Positions 33,884 to 40,694 of a DNA stretch of 40,694 nucleotides are shown in pieces. The position numbers were made by a program, and so were the translations under genes. The first letter of the stretch is position 1. Every line of letters starts with the position of its first letter. This DNA is from a bacterium (lineage in GTDB: Bacteria > Bacteroidota > Bacteroidia > Chitinophagales > Saprospiraceae). Under the pieces are notes generated by a model. The model did not search any database and was not told where the DNA came from. It worked only from the letters and a program-made list of their open reading frames with translations. The DNA is taken from NCBI GenBank assembly GCA_024742755.1, contig JANSXW010000048.1:1-40694 (forward strand). Reading direction: 5' to 3'.

Positions 33884-35091
33884 GCACTTACGCCCTCCAC
33901 ATACCCCTTCAGGTATTGGAAGTGAGGGCCTAATTTGCCACCAGCTGCAACGGTCGCCCGCTCTATCACTTTGCTGTCAGGCTTCAACAGTTCGGGCAGG
34001 ATATGGTCCATAAACTGTTGCCCAAAAGCCTTGGAGGCATCCCGGGGCAGCTCATTGGGCAGGTTGTCAATCGTCATCATGTCCACTGCATGAGGCTGAT
34101 AGGGCGCCGTCTCGCTTCCGGTAGAAGGGTCAAAGCCAAAGACGGGCTCCGGTATGGTACTGGGCCGCAGGGTAGAGGGGATGGAGGAAACCGGTGCAAT
34201 ATCGCAGGTGACATCCGCAATGACCTGAATGTTGAAGTCTGGCGCCTGCATCTCTTCTTTAGTGAAAAAGGCGGGGGCTTCGTTATCCCAGTAGATGCCG
34301 TTGATCATCACGTCGGCTGCAGCAGCGTAGGGCCCGAATATGCTTTTGTAGGCAGCTGGGTTTTCGTAGAAATCCTGCTTTCGAAAAGGCTTCCCGTCTT
34401 TGCGGGCGGCATAATCGGCGCAGGCCAGCACGGTGAATACGGCTTCGTCGTAGCGGTTGCTCAGGAAGTCATCAGGCGCCACTTCGCGCAGCCCCATATC
34501 GCGCAGTACAAGGGCCGCTCCTTTGCCCACCCGGCCCGTGCCTGTCAGCACGACTTTCATGGCAGGCCATTGCATCCGTTTGTAGATTTGGCGGGCTTCG
34601 GCATAGTCCAGGCAATCTTTCATGCGTACCAAATTGAAGTGCCCGGTGCGCTTTCCGTAGGTCATAATGCCATTATGGGCGCCCACCATGCCGGCGAATT
34701 TGCCGAATGCAATCAGGCGCTTGCCCCGCTCATCCGTCAGGACCTCGTAGTCGATCAGGCGGATGTTTTTTTCCAGTACTGTTTGCAGCAGCTTCCGGTT
34801 GTAGGACTGCTCCTTGATGGTATGGGAGAAGAAGCAATACGTTTTGTCAGGGATCAGCTGGTCAACGGGCACTTCCTTGACGCCCATCAGCACCTGACAG
34901 GCTTGCATGTTTTCTGTCAGCCTGATGTTTTGGTGCCGGTAAGCCTCATCGGGGTAACAGCGCCCCGGGGAAGGCTGAACGACGATGTCCACGCCTTCAT
35001 ACTTTCCCATAATGGAGGCGCATTGTTCAGGAATAAGCGGAACGCGGGAGTCTGGCGGGATTTTACCCTCACGGATAATGCCAATTTTCAT
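33880..35091 (-). CDS. Saccharopine / alanine dehydrogenase-like NAD(P) oxidoreductase
   Basis: Cytoplasmic protein of 403 residues with the alanine dehydrogenase/PNT N-terminal domain ([23 protein letters not shown], with RVPL in place of the usual RVAL) and a Rossmann domain around [21 protein letters not shown] (residues about 180-200). The segments [13 protein letters not shown] and [30 protein letters not shown] resemble lysine-forming saccharopine dehydrogenase (LYS1) of fungi and its Bacteroidota relatives. Lysine-to-saccharopine chemistry is possible, but Bacteroidota normally make lysine from aspartate, so the real substrate is open. The start at 35091 gives the expected N-terminus. 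Confidence 0.75.
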   Translation of the reverse strand: MKIGIIREGKIPPDSRVPLIPEQCASIMGKYEGVDIVVQPSPGRCYPDEAYRHQNIRLTENMQACQVLMGVKEVPVDQLIPDKTYCFFSHTIKEQSYNRKLLQTVLEKNIRLIDYEVLTDERGKRLIAFGKFAGMVGAHNGIMTYGKRTGHFNLVRMKDCLDYAEARQIYKRMQWPAMKVVLTGTGRVGKGAALVLRDMGLREVAPDDFLSNRYDEAVFTVLACADYAARKDGKPFRKQDFYENPAAYKSIFGPYAAAADVMINGIYWDNEAPAFFTKEEMQAPDFNIQVIADVTCDIAPVSSIPSTLRPSTIPEPVFGFDPSTGSETAPYQPHAVDMMTIDNLPNELPRDASKAFGQQFMDHILPELLKPDSKVIERATVAAGGKLGPHFQYLKGYVEGVSA

Positions 35092-35119
35092 GAGCTATAA
35101 TTTTGGTGACTGAAGGAGC

Positions 35120-35151
35120 TTTACCCCTCGTTTTATTTGGTTGCGGGTAAA
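35120..35151 (-). other. Hairpin between the cupin and dehydrogenase genes
   Basis: TTTACCC (35120-35126) and GGGTAAA (35145-35151) form a 7-bp stem with an 18-nt loop, in the 99-nt gap between two minus-strand genes. It could be a weak terminator for the cupin gene or a leader element of the dehydrogenase gene. Confidence 0.35.
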
Positions 35152-35190
35152 AATATGGAAATCGGTGAGAACTGAAAGCAGGCAGGGCGA

Positions 35191-35700
35191 TTATTCTGTT
35201 TCCGGTTCTTCTGCGAAGAAATAAAAGATAAGATAGGTGGTCGGGGTATCTTGCTGATTTACAAGCGTGTACGGTGTGCGCCCGTCAAAAAACAGCGCGT
35301 CGCCGGTATGCAAATCAAGAACGGTTTCCTCCAGATGGAATTTCATGCTCCCACTGATCATGCAAACAAACTCATAGGCTGAGGTGGACACCTGCGGGCG
35401 TTGATTGCCCGGGGCGAGGGTGACAAAGGAAATTGGAAAATCATTGCCGCCTACCGTGTGCTCAAAGATGGACGGATCGTTGAAACGAATGGCGCTTTTC
35501 TCCTTGGCATAAGGCGCGAAGTGCTCTTTTCTGCTGTATGTGGCGGAGGCTTTTGGGTATTTGGGTAGTGTGGCTATCTTTTTTTCAAGAACTTTGGGGC
35601 GGGCCACGTAAGTTGGCTGCGGGTTTTTACGGCTTGAGCTGACGGTATGAGCATAGCCACGCTGCTCTTCCGTGTGCAGGCACAGGTGTGCTTTAGGCAA
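35191..35700 (-). CDS. Cupin-domain protein
   Basis: Soluble protein of 169 residues. The cupin barrel is seen in residues about 85-165: ISFVTLAPGNQRPQVSTSAYEFVCMISGSMKFHLEETVLDLHTGDALFFDGRTPYTLVNQQDTPTTYLIFYF. The usual first-motif histidines are replaced (STSAYEF), so metal binding is doubtful. The fold resembles the sensor half of XRE-cupin regulators, but no helix-turn-helix precedes it; the N-terminal 60 residues are basic and low in structure. It may be a ligand-binding protein or a regulator that has lost its DNA-binding half. It is divergent from the PhoD-like gene. Confidence 0.65.
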   Translation of the reverse strand: MPKAHLCLHTEEQRGYAHTVSSSRKNPQPTYVARPKVLEKKIATLPKYPKASATYSRKEHFAPYAKEKSAIRFNDPSIFEHTVGGNDFPISFVTLAPGNQRPQVSTSAYEFVCMISGSMKFHLEETVLDLHTGDALFFDGRTPYTLVNQQDTPTTYLIFYFFAEEPETE

Positions 35701-35768
35701 AAGGAACGAAGCTTATCCGCTCAGCCTTCTGTCCGGGAACCTGCTCTATCATTATACAAAACACAATC

Positions 35769-36827
35769 ATGAAAAATCAACTGATCTTTTTCGTTCTGGC
35801 GATTTTTACAGCAAGTTGCAGTTCGCAGGCACCAAAAGAAGCGCCTGCTGCTGTTCCGGTCACCCGCATTGCCTTTGGTTCCTGCGGTCATCAGGATCAG
35901 GTACAGCCCGTGCTGCGGCTGGCGGCAGCGCAACAGCCTGATGCCTTTGTCTTTCTGGGTGACAATATTTACGGGGACACGCACAATATGGACACCCTCC
36001 GCAATAAGTATGAGCGTTGGATGGCTAAGCCGGAGTATCAGGCGCTGAAGGACAGCACAACCATTTTGGCCACCTGGGACGACCACGATTACGGCTGGAA
36101 TGACAGCGGGCGGCACTATCCGGAAAAGGAGTTGTCCAAAGCCATTTTTCTGGATGTATTTGAAGTGCCGGAAGGCGATGAGCGGTACACCCGCCCCGGG
36201 ATTTATGCTGAATATTATTTTGAAGCCGGAGGCAAGACGGTTCAGGTCATTTTGCTCGACACCCGTACCTTCCGGGATGATGTACGCCCCTACGAAGGAC
36301 AGGAAGTGGATACGGTAGCCTTTCATTACGAGCTTGGGTACTGGCCTTACGAAACGGAAGATTCCACATTGCTGGGCGAGGCGCAGTGGGCATGGTTGGG
36401 CAAGGTGCTGGAAAAGCCGGCGGATCTGCGCGTTATTGCCAGCAGTACGCAGTTTGGAATTACTTACAACGGCTATGAAGCCTGGGCCAATTTTCCGCAC
36501 GAACAGGAGCGCATGTTGGAGTTGATCAAAGCCAAACAAGCAAATGGCGTTGTCTTTATTTCCGGGGATGTCCACTATGCGGAGGTGTCCAAAGTGTCTC
36601 ACCCGGGCTTGTACCCGATCTACGATGTCACCTCAAGCGGCATTACTTCCACCTGGGGCTTCGCTACGCCCAACGATAACCGCGTTCAGGGCCCGGTGAT
36701 GGAAAACCATTTTGGCTTGCTGGAAATGGATTGGGAAAAAGAGGAGCTGCGCATGAAGGTTATCGATGTGGCGGGACAGGAGCGCTTTGCGGAGACGGTG
36801 GCTTACAAGGAGTTGAAAACCTGGTAG
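35769..36827 (+). CDS. PhoD-like phosphatase/phosphodiesterase lipoprotein
   Basis: Lipoprotein of 352 residues: signal FFVLAIFTAS-C (cysteine 17). The metallophosphatase elements are clear: RIAFGSCGHQDQ (33-44), FLGDNIYGD (62-70), TWDDHDYGWND (102-112), VILLDTRTFRDD and VFISGDVHYAEVS in the C-terminal half. These are the metal ligands of the PhoD family, which uses Ca and Fe to hydrolyse phosphodiesters and monoesters outside the cytoplasm. The likely role is phosphate acquisition from organic phosphates or lipids. There is no adjacent pho-box or transporter. It is followed 84 nt later by the SPFH gene. Confidence 0.9.
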   Translation: MKNQLIFFVLAIFTASCSSQAPKEAPAAVPVTRIAFGSCGHQDQVQPVLRLAAAQQPDAFVFLGDNIYGDTHNMDTLRNKYERWMAKPEYQALKDSTTILATWDDHDYGWNDSGRHYPEKELSKAIFLDVFEVPEGDERYTRPGIYAEYYFEAGGKTVQVILLDTRTFRDDVRPYEGQEVDTVAFHYELGYWPYETEDSTLLGEAQWAWLGKVLEKPADLRVIASSTQFGITYNGYEAWANFPHEQERMLELIKAKQANGVVFISGDVHYAEVSKVSHPGLYPIYDVTSSGITSTWGFATPNDNRVQGPVMENHFGLLEMDWEKEELRMKVIDVAGQERFAETVAYKELKTW

Positions 36828-36911
36828 GCTTCTTTCTTCAGTTGTGATGGGCGGCGTGACGATGAACCAAATCCCCCCTTCAGAGGTCATTAATAAAAAA
36901 ACTTTGAAGCT

Positions 36912-37808
36912 ATGAAGATGAAAACAATGTTAACCCTGGCGCTCTTTAGCCTTTTTTTCAGCAGTTGTGTCGTCATCCGCCCTGGTGAAGTCGGGGTGAA
37001 ACAACGCCTCGGCAAGATCAGCAATGAAGCTTTATCAGAAGGCCCGAGGGGCTATAATCCTTTCACGACGAGCATCGTAACCCTGCCTACCCGAACCGTC
37101 AACCTGGAGATCAAAAGCAATCTGCCGTCCAAGGAAGGGCTCACGATTACATCTGTGATGTCCATTCTGTACCGCATCCGCCCTGCGAGCGCCCCTACTT
37201 TGCTTCGGGATGTCGGCCGAGCCTATGAGAGCGAGATTATCCTGCCCGTTTTCCGTTCGGCAGCAGCCGATGTCAGCTCCCGTTTTCTGGCGAAGGATAT
37301 GCATTCGGGTGAGCGCTCAGTGATTGAAGCGCAGATACGCGACAGGATGGCCGAAATCCTGGAGCCAAAAGGACTGATTGTCGATAATGTGCTAATGAAA
37401 AGCATCGTCCTGCCAGCCGGGCTTTCCCGTTCTATCGAGGAGGTGTTGCAGGCAGAGCAGGACGCGCAGCGTATGGAGTTTATCAAGCAGCGGGAGCAGC
37501 TCGACGCTGAGCGGCGGATCATTCAGGCACAGGGCGAGCGGGATGCTGCGGTCATTCAGGCTGATGCAGAGCGGCAGCGTGTGGAAATACAAGCAGCTGG
37601 TGAGGCCGCTGCCATCCGGCTTCAGGCGGAGGCACAGGCAGAAGCCAACGCCGGGCTGCAACAGTCTCTCACCGATGAGGTGCTCCGCAACCGGGCCATT
37701 CAGGCCTTTTTGGAAATGGCGCGTTCTCAGAATGCCAAAGTTATCATTACCAACGGTGAGTCTCCGTTCCTGGGCCTGCCTGCTGAGGAATTGAATGTCG
37801 GGAATTAG
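36912..37808 (+). CDS. SPFH/prohibitin-like protein with lipobox
   Basis: Protein of 298 residues. The first 19 residues look like a lipoprotein signal (LFSLFFSS-C, cysteine 19), directly followed by VVIRPGEVGVKQRLGKI, the start of the band 7 (SPFH) domain, which covers about 20-190 (VTLPTRTVNLEIKSNLPSKEGLTITSVMSILYRI, LLRDVGRAYESEIILPVFRSAAADVSSRF). Residues about 190-265 are a strongly charged coiled coil (QAEQDAQRMEFIKQREQLDAERRIIQAQGERDAAVI and Ala/Glu repeats). Prohibitin-like proteins form membrane-associated rings that organise the membrane and regulate proteases. ATG 36912 is used; 36918 is also possible. A perfect hairpin follows the gene. Confidence 0.9.
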   Translation: MKMKTMLTLALFSLFFSSCVVIRPGEVGVKQRLGKISNEALSEGPRGYNPFTTSIVTLPTRTVNLEIKSNLPSKEGLTITSVMSILYRIRPASAPTLLRDVGRAYESEIILPVFRSAAADVSSRFLAKDMHSGERSVIEAQIRDRMAEILEPKGLIVDNVLMKSIVLPAGLSRSIEEVLQAEQDAQRMEFIKQREQLDAERRIIQAQGERDAAVIQADAERQRVEIQAAGEAAAIRLQAEAQAEANAGLQQSLTDEVLRNRAIQAFLEMARSQNAKVIITNGESPFLGLPAEELNVGN

Positions 37809-37819
37809 ACCGGTTAGAG

Positions 37820-37852
37820 GGCCGTTGCGCTATAGGATCGGGCGCAACGGCC
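37820..37852 (+). terminator. Hairpin terminator after the SPFH gene
   Basis: GGCCGTTGCGC (37820-37830) and GCGCAACGGCC (37842-37852) form a perfect 11-bp stem with an 11-nt loop, 11 nt after the stop. Only a short T-rich run (CCTTTCT) follows. The remainder of the 186-nt gap to the desaturase stop (37995) shows no gene I would support. Confidence 0.65.
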
Positions 37853-37994
37853 ACCTTTCTCACCCTATGGGGCTATTCCAAGGGGCAACTGCATGGAAGG
37901 AAGCGCTCACCATAACTGCTTTCACCATTCACTGCGCGGTCAGCCTGCCACCGCTCAGGCGCTAATGGACAAAATGGGCTGGAAGGCCTTAAAC

Positions 37995-38942
37995 TTAGGC
38001 TTCCACTTTCGCTTTGACTTTTGCTGTTGCCTCCTTCTCTTTGGGTTCGGGCACAGGCAGGCCTGCCGCTTCGGCATAGGCTTTTTTGTTCAAGGTAAGG
38101 TTGGGGCTGCCAAAGAGAATCTTATACCAGGCTTTTGGGGAACGGTAAGTTGACATGTCTTTGACGATGTCTATAGCCTCGTGGAAGACCAGGTACACCG
38201 GATTGTAGGAACCTACAGGCTTGAGTATGCCGTAATCCGGCGTTTCCTCTTCCTCTTTAAAGGTGCCGAATATCCGGTCCCAGATAATCAGTGTAGAGCC
38301 GTAGTTTTTGTCCAGGTACTTCACATTCGTAGCATGGTGGACCCGGTGGTGGGACGGCGTGGTAAAGATAAATTCAATAGGCCGGGGCAGCTTTTTGATC
38401 AGCTCGGTATGCAGCCAAAACTGGTACAGAACTTCGATTTGGTGCACGATAAAGAATACCACAGGGTGAATGCCCATCAACGCGATAGGCAGGAAGAAGA
38501 TGATTTTCAGTTGCTGAATCCAGGAAAGCCGGAAAGCAACCGTGAAGTTGTACTGCTCGGAGGAGTGGTGTGTCACGTGCGTGGCCCACCAGAAACGTTG
38601 CTCGTGCGCCACCCGGTGCGCCCAGTACCGGCAAAAATCCAGGACGACAAAGCAAAGCGCAAAGGACCACCAGGTGATAGGGATGCTCCAGGGGACCAGG
38701 TTGTAACACAGCAGGACCAGCCCGAAGGTGAAGACCTTTGTCAAAGCGGAGGAGATAATATTGCCAATGCCTACGGCAGTTGCTGCAAAGGCATCTTTGG
38801 TGTCATAGTTGCGGCGTAATTTCCGGATCCGGATAAAGTATTCTACGAAGACCAACGCAAACATTACCGGGGCTGCGTAAATAATTATAGGAGGCAAGTC
38901 CATTGCAAAGACTTGCTCCAGAGTCAATTTTGGTTCGTTCAT
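37995..38942 (-). CDS. Sterol desaturase / fatty acid hydroxylase family membrane protein
   Basis: Membrane di-iron enzyme of 315 residues with three or four hydrophobic segments (about 20-36, 60-85, 92-105, 145-170). The histidine boxes are complete: H109-RVA-H113, H122-VT-H125-H126, and H198-H199-RV-H202-H203; H178 in LHTE may be a further ligand. The pattern fits the fatty acid hydroxylase superfamily, which uses oxygen to hydroxylate or desaturate lipids. The exact substrate is not evident; alkylglycerol monooxygenase-like relatives are the closest by pattern. The tail (KEKEATAKVKAKVEA) is charged and disordered. The start at 38942 faces a 367-nt divergent gap. Confidence 0.92.
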   Translation of the reverse strand: MNEPKLTLEQVFAMDLPPIIIYAAPVMFALVFVEYFIRIRKLRRNYDTKDAFAATAVGIGNIISSALTKVFTFGLVLLCYNLVPWSIPITWWSFALCFVVLDFCRYWAHRVAHEQRFWWATHVTHHSSEQYNFTVAFRLSWIQQLKIIFFLPIALMGIHPVVFFIVHQIEVLYQFWLHTELIKKLPRPIEFIFTTPSHHRVHHATNVKYLDKNYGSTLIIWDRIFGTFKEEEETPDYGILKPVGSYNPVYLVFHEAIDIVKDMSTYRSPKAWYKILFGSPNLTLNKKAYAEAAGLPVPEPKEKEATAKVKAKVEA

Positions 38943-39309
38943 TTCCTGTTATTTGATAAGATTGATAGCCGAATATGCAAATAAGGCCCTAAATACATGG
39001 AATCACAAAGATGTAGCGTAGAAATTTTGTCAACTAAGGCGGCTTGTACGAAATCAAACCTCAATAGAAAAAACGGGCGCTGCAACTTTTCGGCTTTTTA
39101 AACGCCTTTACGATACTATGATGCATGATTACCTCTTCAACCCTTATTCCGCGCCCAGGTTCGTTGGATTTTTCTGGATGCTAATCTAAAAAATTAGGGG
39201 TTGAAGGCGCCTAACCGCATCTTTGAACCATAATACAACCCGACACCGGGCCTTTAGCTCAAAAAGCTGCAGGCTCAAATTTTTGAAATCACCACGACAA
39301 TCTGAAATT
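38943..39309. other. 367-nt divergent intergenic region with palindromes
   Basis: The region separates the desaturase (minus) and the CotH-like gene (plus). No credible reading frame is present. CATCTTTG occurs twice as a near TAnnTTTG box: at 39218-39225 on the plus strand, and reading CACAAAGATG near 39004-39013 on the plus strand, hence on the minus strand. Other items are an imperfect palindrome (GGTT at 39199-39202, AGGCGCCT at 39205-39212, AACC at 39213-39216) and a small hairpin (39250-39274, GCCT and AGCT arms with a TT/GC mismatch). These may be operator or promoter parts, but the evidence is weak. Confidence 0.35.
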
Positions 39310-40344
39310 ATGAAAACCATTTTTAGAACCCTGCTATTAGTCATTTGCCTGACGCCCATTGGGCTTAGCGCTCAAAATCCTACCTTGTTTGACCAGTTTG
39401 GGCATACCGGGCTCCTGAAGCTTGAATTGGAGTTCAGCCTGGACACCATGTACGCCAAAGTGGACACCAATGAAGAGTACCCGGCCATCTTCCGCTACCA
39501 GGATGCACATGGCAACTGGGTGGAACTGCCCAGCGAAGTCCGCGCCCGTGGCCGCTACCGCCGCCGGGTATGTGATTTTCCGCCGCTGAGGATCGACTTT
39601 TCCAAAAGCGATCTCAGAGCTCGCGGGCTGGCAGAACACGATGATATGAAGCTGGTCACCCACTGCCAGACCGGCAAAAAGGGAAAAGAAGCAGTCCTGC
39701 GGGAGTACCTCGCCTACAAAATGTACCAGGAATTATCCGATCATGCGCTTCGGGCACAGTTGGTCGAAGTGACTTATAAAGACACAGAAAGCAACCAGGA
39801 ACTGGTCAAATACGGCATTCTGCTGGAGGACATCGACGAACTGGCCGCCCGTAAGGCAAGTGTGGAATGTGACGAATGCTTTGGCTTGTCTACTGTCGAG
39901 TTTCAGCAGGAGAACCTGCGCACCCATGCCATGTTTCAGTACATGATTGGCAACGTAGACTGGTCCATCCCCATGTCGCGCAACCTCAAAATCCTGAAGC
40001 CTGTGGATGGCGGATTGAACACGGTCGTCCCTTACGACTTTGACTTTTCCGGCATCGTAAACGTAGGCTACGCTGTGCCAGCCCGTGATATTGGGCAGGA
40101 CAAGGTGGGCGAAAGGGTTTATCTGGGCGCTGAGCTCAACAGCAGCGAATTGCAATCCACCATTCAGCTTTTTAAGTCCAGGCAAGGCAATTTTGAGGCA
40201 ATGGTAAGTGATTTTGACCTGCTGAGCCGTAATGACAAACGTGAAATACTGGAATACCTTCAGTCTTTCTACACTGCTCTGGACAATGGCACCGTTTGCG
40301 CTGAGTTCACAGCGAAAAACTGCCCCACTGTGCCGGGGAAGTAG
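39310..40344 (+). CDS. Secreted CotH-kinase-like protein
   Basis: Protein of 344 residues. The ATG at 39310 begins a signal peptide ending near residue 21 (PIGLSA-QNP); a longer frame from 39223 is rejected. The order of segments resembles CotH-like secreted atypical kinases: VRARGRYRRRVCDFPPLRIDFSK (RG-basic stretch), MKLVTHC, VLREYLAYKMYQELSDHALRAQLVEVTY, ELVKYGILLEDIDELAARK, QYMIGNVDWSIPMSRNLKIL and VPYDFDFSGIVN (the Asp-rich metal motif). The similarity is by motif pattern only, so the assignment is tentative. Such proteins may phosphorylate extracellular proteins or serve as structural proteins. A strong terminator follows. Confidence 0.6.
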   Translation: MKTIFRTLLLVICLTPIGLSAQNPTLFDQFGHTGLLKLELEFSLDTMYAKVDTNEEYPAIFRYQDAHGNWVELPSEVRARGRYRRRVCDFPPLRIDFSKSDLRARGLAEHDDMKLVTHCQTGKKGKEAVLREYLAYKMYQELSDHALRAQLVEVTYKDTESNQELVKYGILLEDIDELAARKASVECDECFGLSTVEFQQENLRTHAMFQYMIGNVDWSIPMSRNLKILKPVDGGLNTVVPYDFDFSGIVNVGYAVPARDIGQDKVGERVYLGAELNSSELQSTIQLFKSRQGNFEAMVSDFDLLSRNDKREILEYLQSFYTALDNGTVCAEFTAKNCPTVPGK

Positions 40345-40369
40345 AGGGAGCAATTGAGCAAAAGTAAAA

Positions 40370-40411
40370 CAAAAGCCTGCCCGGCAAACTGTGGGGCAGG
40401 CTTTTGTTTTT
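40370..40411 (+). terminator. Strong intrinsic terminator after the CotH-like gene
   Basis: CAAAAGCCTGCCC (40370-40382) pairs perfectly over 13 bp with GGGCAGGCTTTTG (40394-40406), followed by TTTTT. Because the arms end in A and T runs, it can also work in the reverse direction. Confidence 0.85.
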
Positions 40412-40425
40412 GCATGGCATGCAAA
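40409..40425. promoter_or_regulatory. 17-bp near-perfect palindrome
   Basis: TTTGCATG (40409-40416) and CATGCAAA (40418-40425) are perfect inverted arms around one G. A one-base spacer is too short for an RNA hairpin, so a dimeric protein-binding site is the more natural reading. It overlaps the T-run of the preceding terminator. Which gene it would control is outside the window. Confidence 0.4.
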
Positions 40426-40576
40426 TCTATTCCGAAGGGCTGAAGGAAGCCCTGGCAAGTAGGATTTACGCAGCGCGAGCGAACCGAAACTGGCCTGTAT
40501 GGCGCTGCTTAATAGAGTTTATTAACGCAAATTTTGTATGTCTCTGAATGGTCTTTTTCACCAGCTCTGCATCTCG

Positions 40577-40637
40577 CCTGCCTGCCGAAGTATCGACACG
40601 CAGGCAGGTCCTCACCTTCGTAGCTTAGGCTACGAGG
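40577..40637. repeat. Pair of adjacent hairpins, REP-like
   Basis: CCTGCCTGC (40577-40585) pairs with GCAGGCAGG (40600-40608). Eight nt later CTTCGTAGC (40616-40624) pairs with GCTACGAGG (40629-40637), using one G-U. The paired arrangement in an intergenic tail resembles REP/BIME-type elements. I found no second copy in the window. The rest of 40412-40694 contains no gene I can support; a small stem (AGGGCT 40436-40441, AGCCCT 40448-40453) is also present. Confidence 0.45.
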
Positions 40638-40694
40638 TTCCGGGCGTTCTTTGATCTGGCAAAAAATACTCATCCATACCCTATACAAAACTTA

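Noticed and set aside
34003..35100. Plus-strand open frame of 365 codons opposite the dehydrogenase gene
   Set aside because: It mirrors a gene with clear Rossmann and AlaDH motifs and has no plausible start context or domain.
37893..38153. Small frame of 86 codons between the SPFH and desaturase genes
   Set aside because: Most of it overlaps the desaturase 3' end on the other strand; no signal or domain was found and the start context is poor.
1..40694. Search for tRNA, rRNA, CRISPR, insertion sequences, integrase or phage genes
   Set aside because: None seen by reading. There are no direct-repeat arrays, no transposase-like frames and no cloverleaf sequence that I could recognise.

Overview
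The window looks like a chromosomal segment of a Bacteroidota organism, most likely of the Saprospiria/Lewinella type (moderately high GC, marine-type housekeeping genes). The reasons are TonB-dependent receptors with an N-terminal carboxypeptidase-regulatory domain, proteins with type IX secretion (T9SS) C-terminal sorting domains, a SprB-repeat protein, a PorV/PorQ-type protein, DUF3108, DUF4230 and DUF5686-like families, lipoproteins with short lipoboxes, few Shine-Dalgarno sequences, and promoters fitting the Bacteroidota TTTG / TAnnTTTG pattern. I see no tRNA, rRNA, CRISPR array, transposase, integrase or phage gene. This is an ordinary core-genome region, not an island.

Layout. 94-9153: three plus-strand genes for a large cell-surface module (TonB-dependent receptor, 1373-residue T9SS-type cargo, PorV/PorQ-like barrel). 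9154-9453: a structured intergenic region with tandem hairpins and a promoter, leading to greA and a HIT hydrolase gene. 10375-10938: ruvC, convergent with them. 11042-13531: a flippase-like membrane protein, a DUF3108 protein and a DUF4230 protein, packed with overlaps, then a convergent DUF5686-like surface protein. 15674-18445: purD and an alanine racemase carrying an N-terminal remnant that resembles the C-terminal domain of MurF. 18591-22897: three periplasmic SurA/PpiC-type folding factors. 22990-24806: a conserved unknown, era, and a small zinc-ribbon protein. 24843-26681: a beta-helix lipoprotein. 26678-29372: a minus-strand operon of a small outer-membrane barrel plus the three 5-oxoprolinase subunits pxpA, pxpB and pxpC. 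29467-32784: a T9SS type A/SprB-repeat protein. 32930-35091: purC and a convergent saccharopine/alanine dehydrogenase-like enzyme. 35191-40344: a cupin protein, a PhoD-like phosphatase lipoprotein, an SPFH protein, a membrane fatty acid hydroxylase/sterol desaturase-like enzyme, and a secreted CotH-like protein. 40345-40694: a strong terminator followed by a cluster of palindromes.

How it fits together. Much of the window serves the envelope: surface display through T9SS, outer-membrane import, periplasmic folding (three PpiC/SurA-like factors) and peptidoglycan precursor supply (Alr). The rest is housekeeping: purines (PurD, PurC), Holliday-junction resolution (RuvC), transcript cleavage (GreA), ribosome assembly (Era) and 5-oxoproline recycling (PxpABC). 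Genes are tightly packed, with several tail-to-tail stop-codon overlaps. I found no clearly new multi-gene system. The items most worth a second look are the MurF-like remnant on Alr, the greA leader, the PorV-like/cargo/receptor cluster, and the outer-membrane gene coupled to pxpABC.
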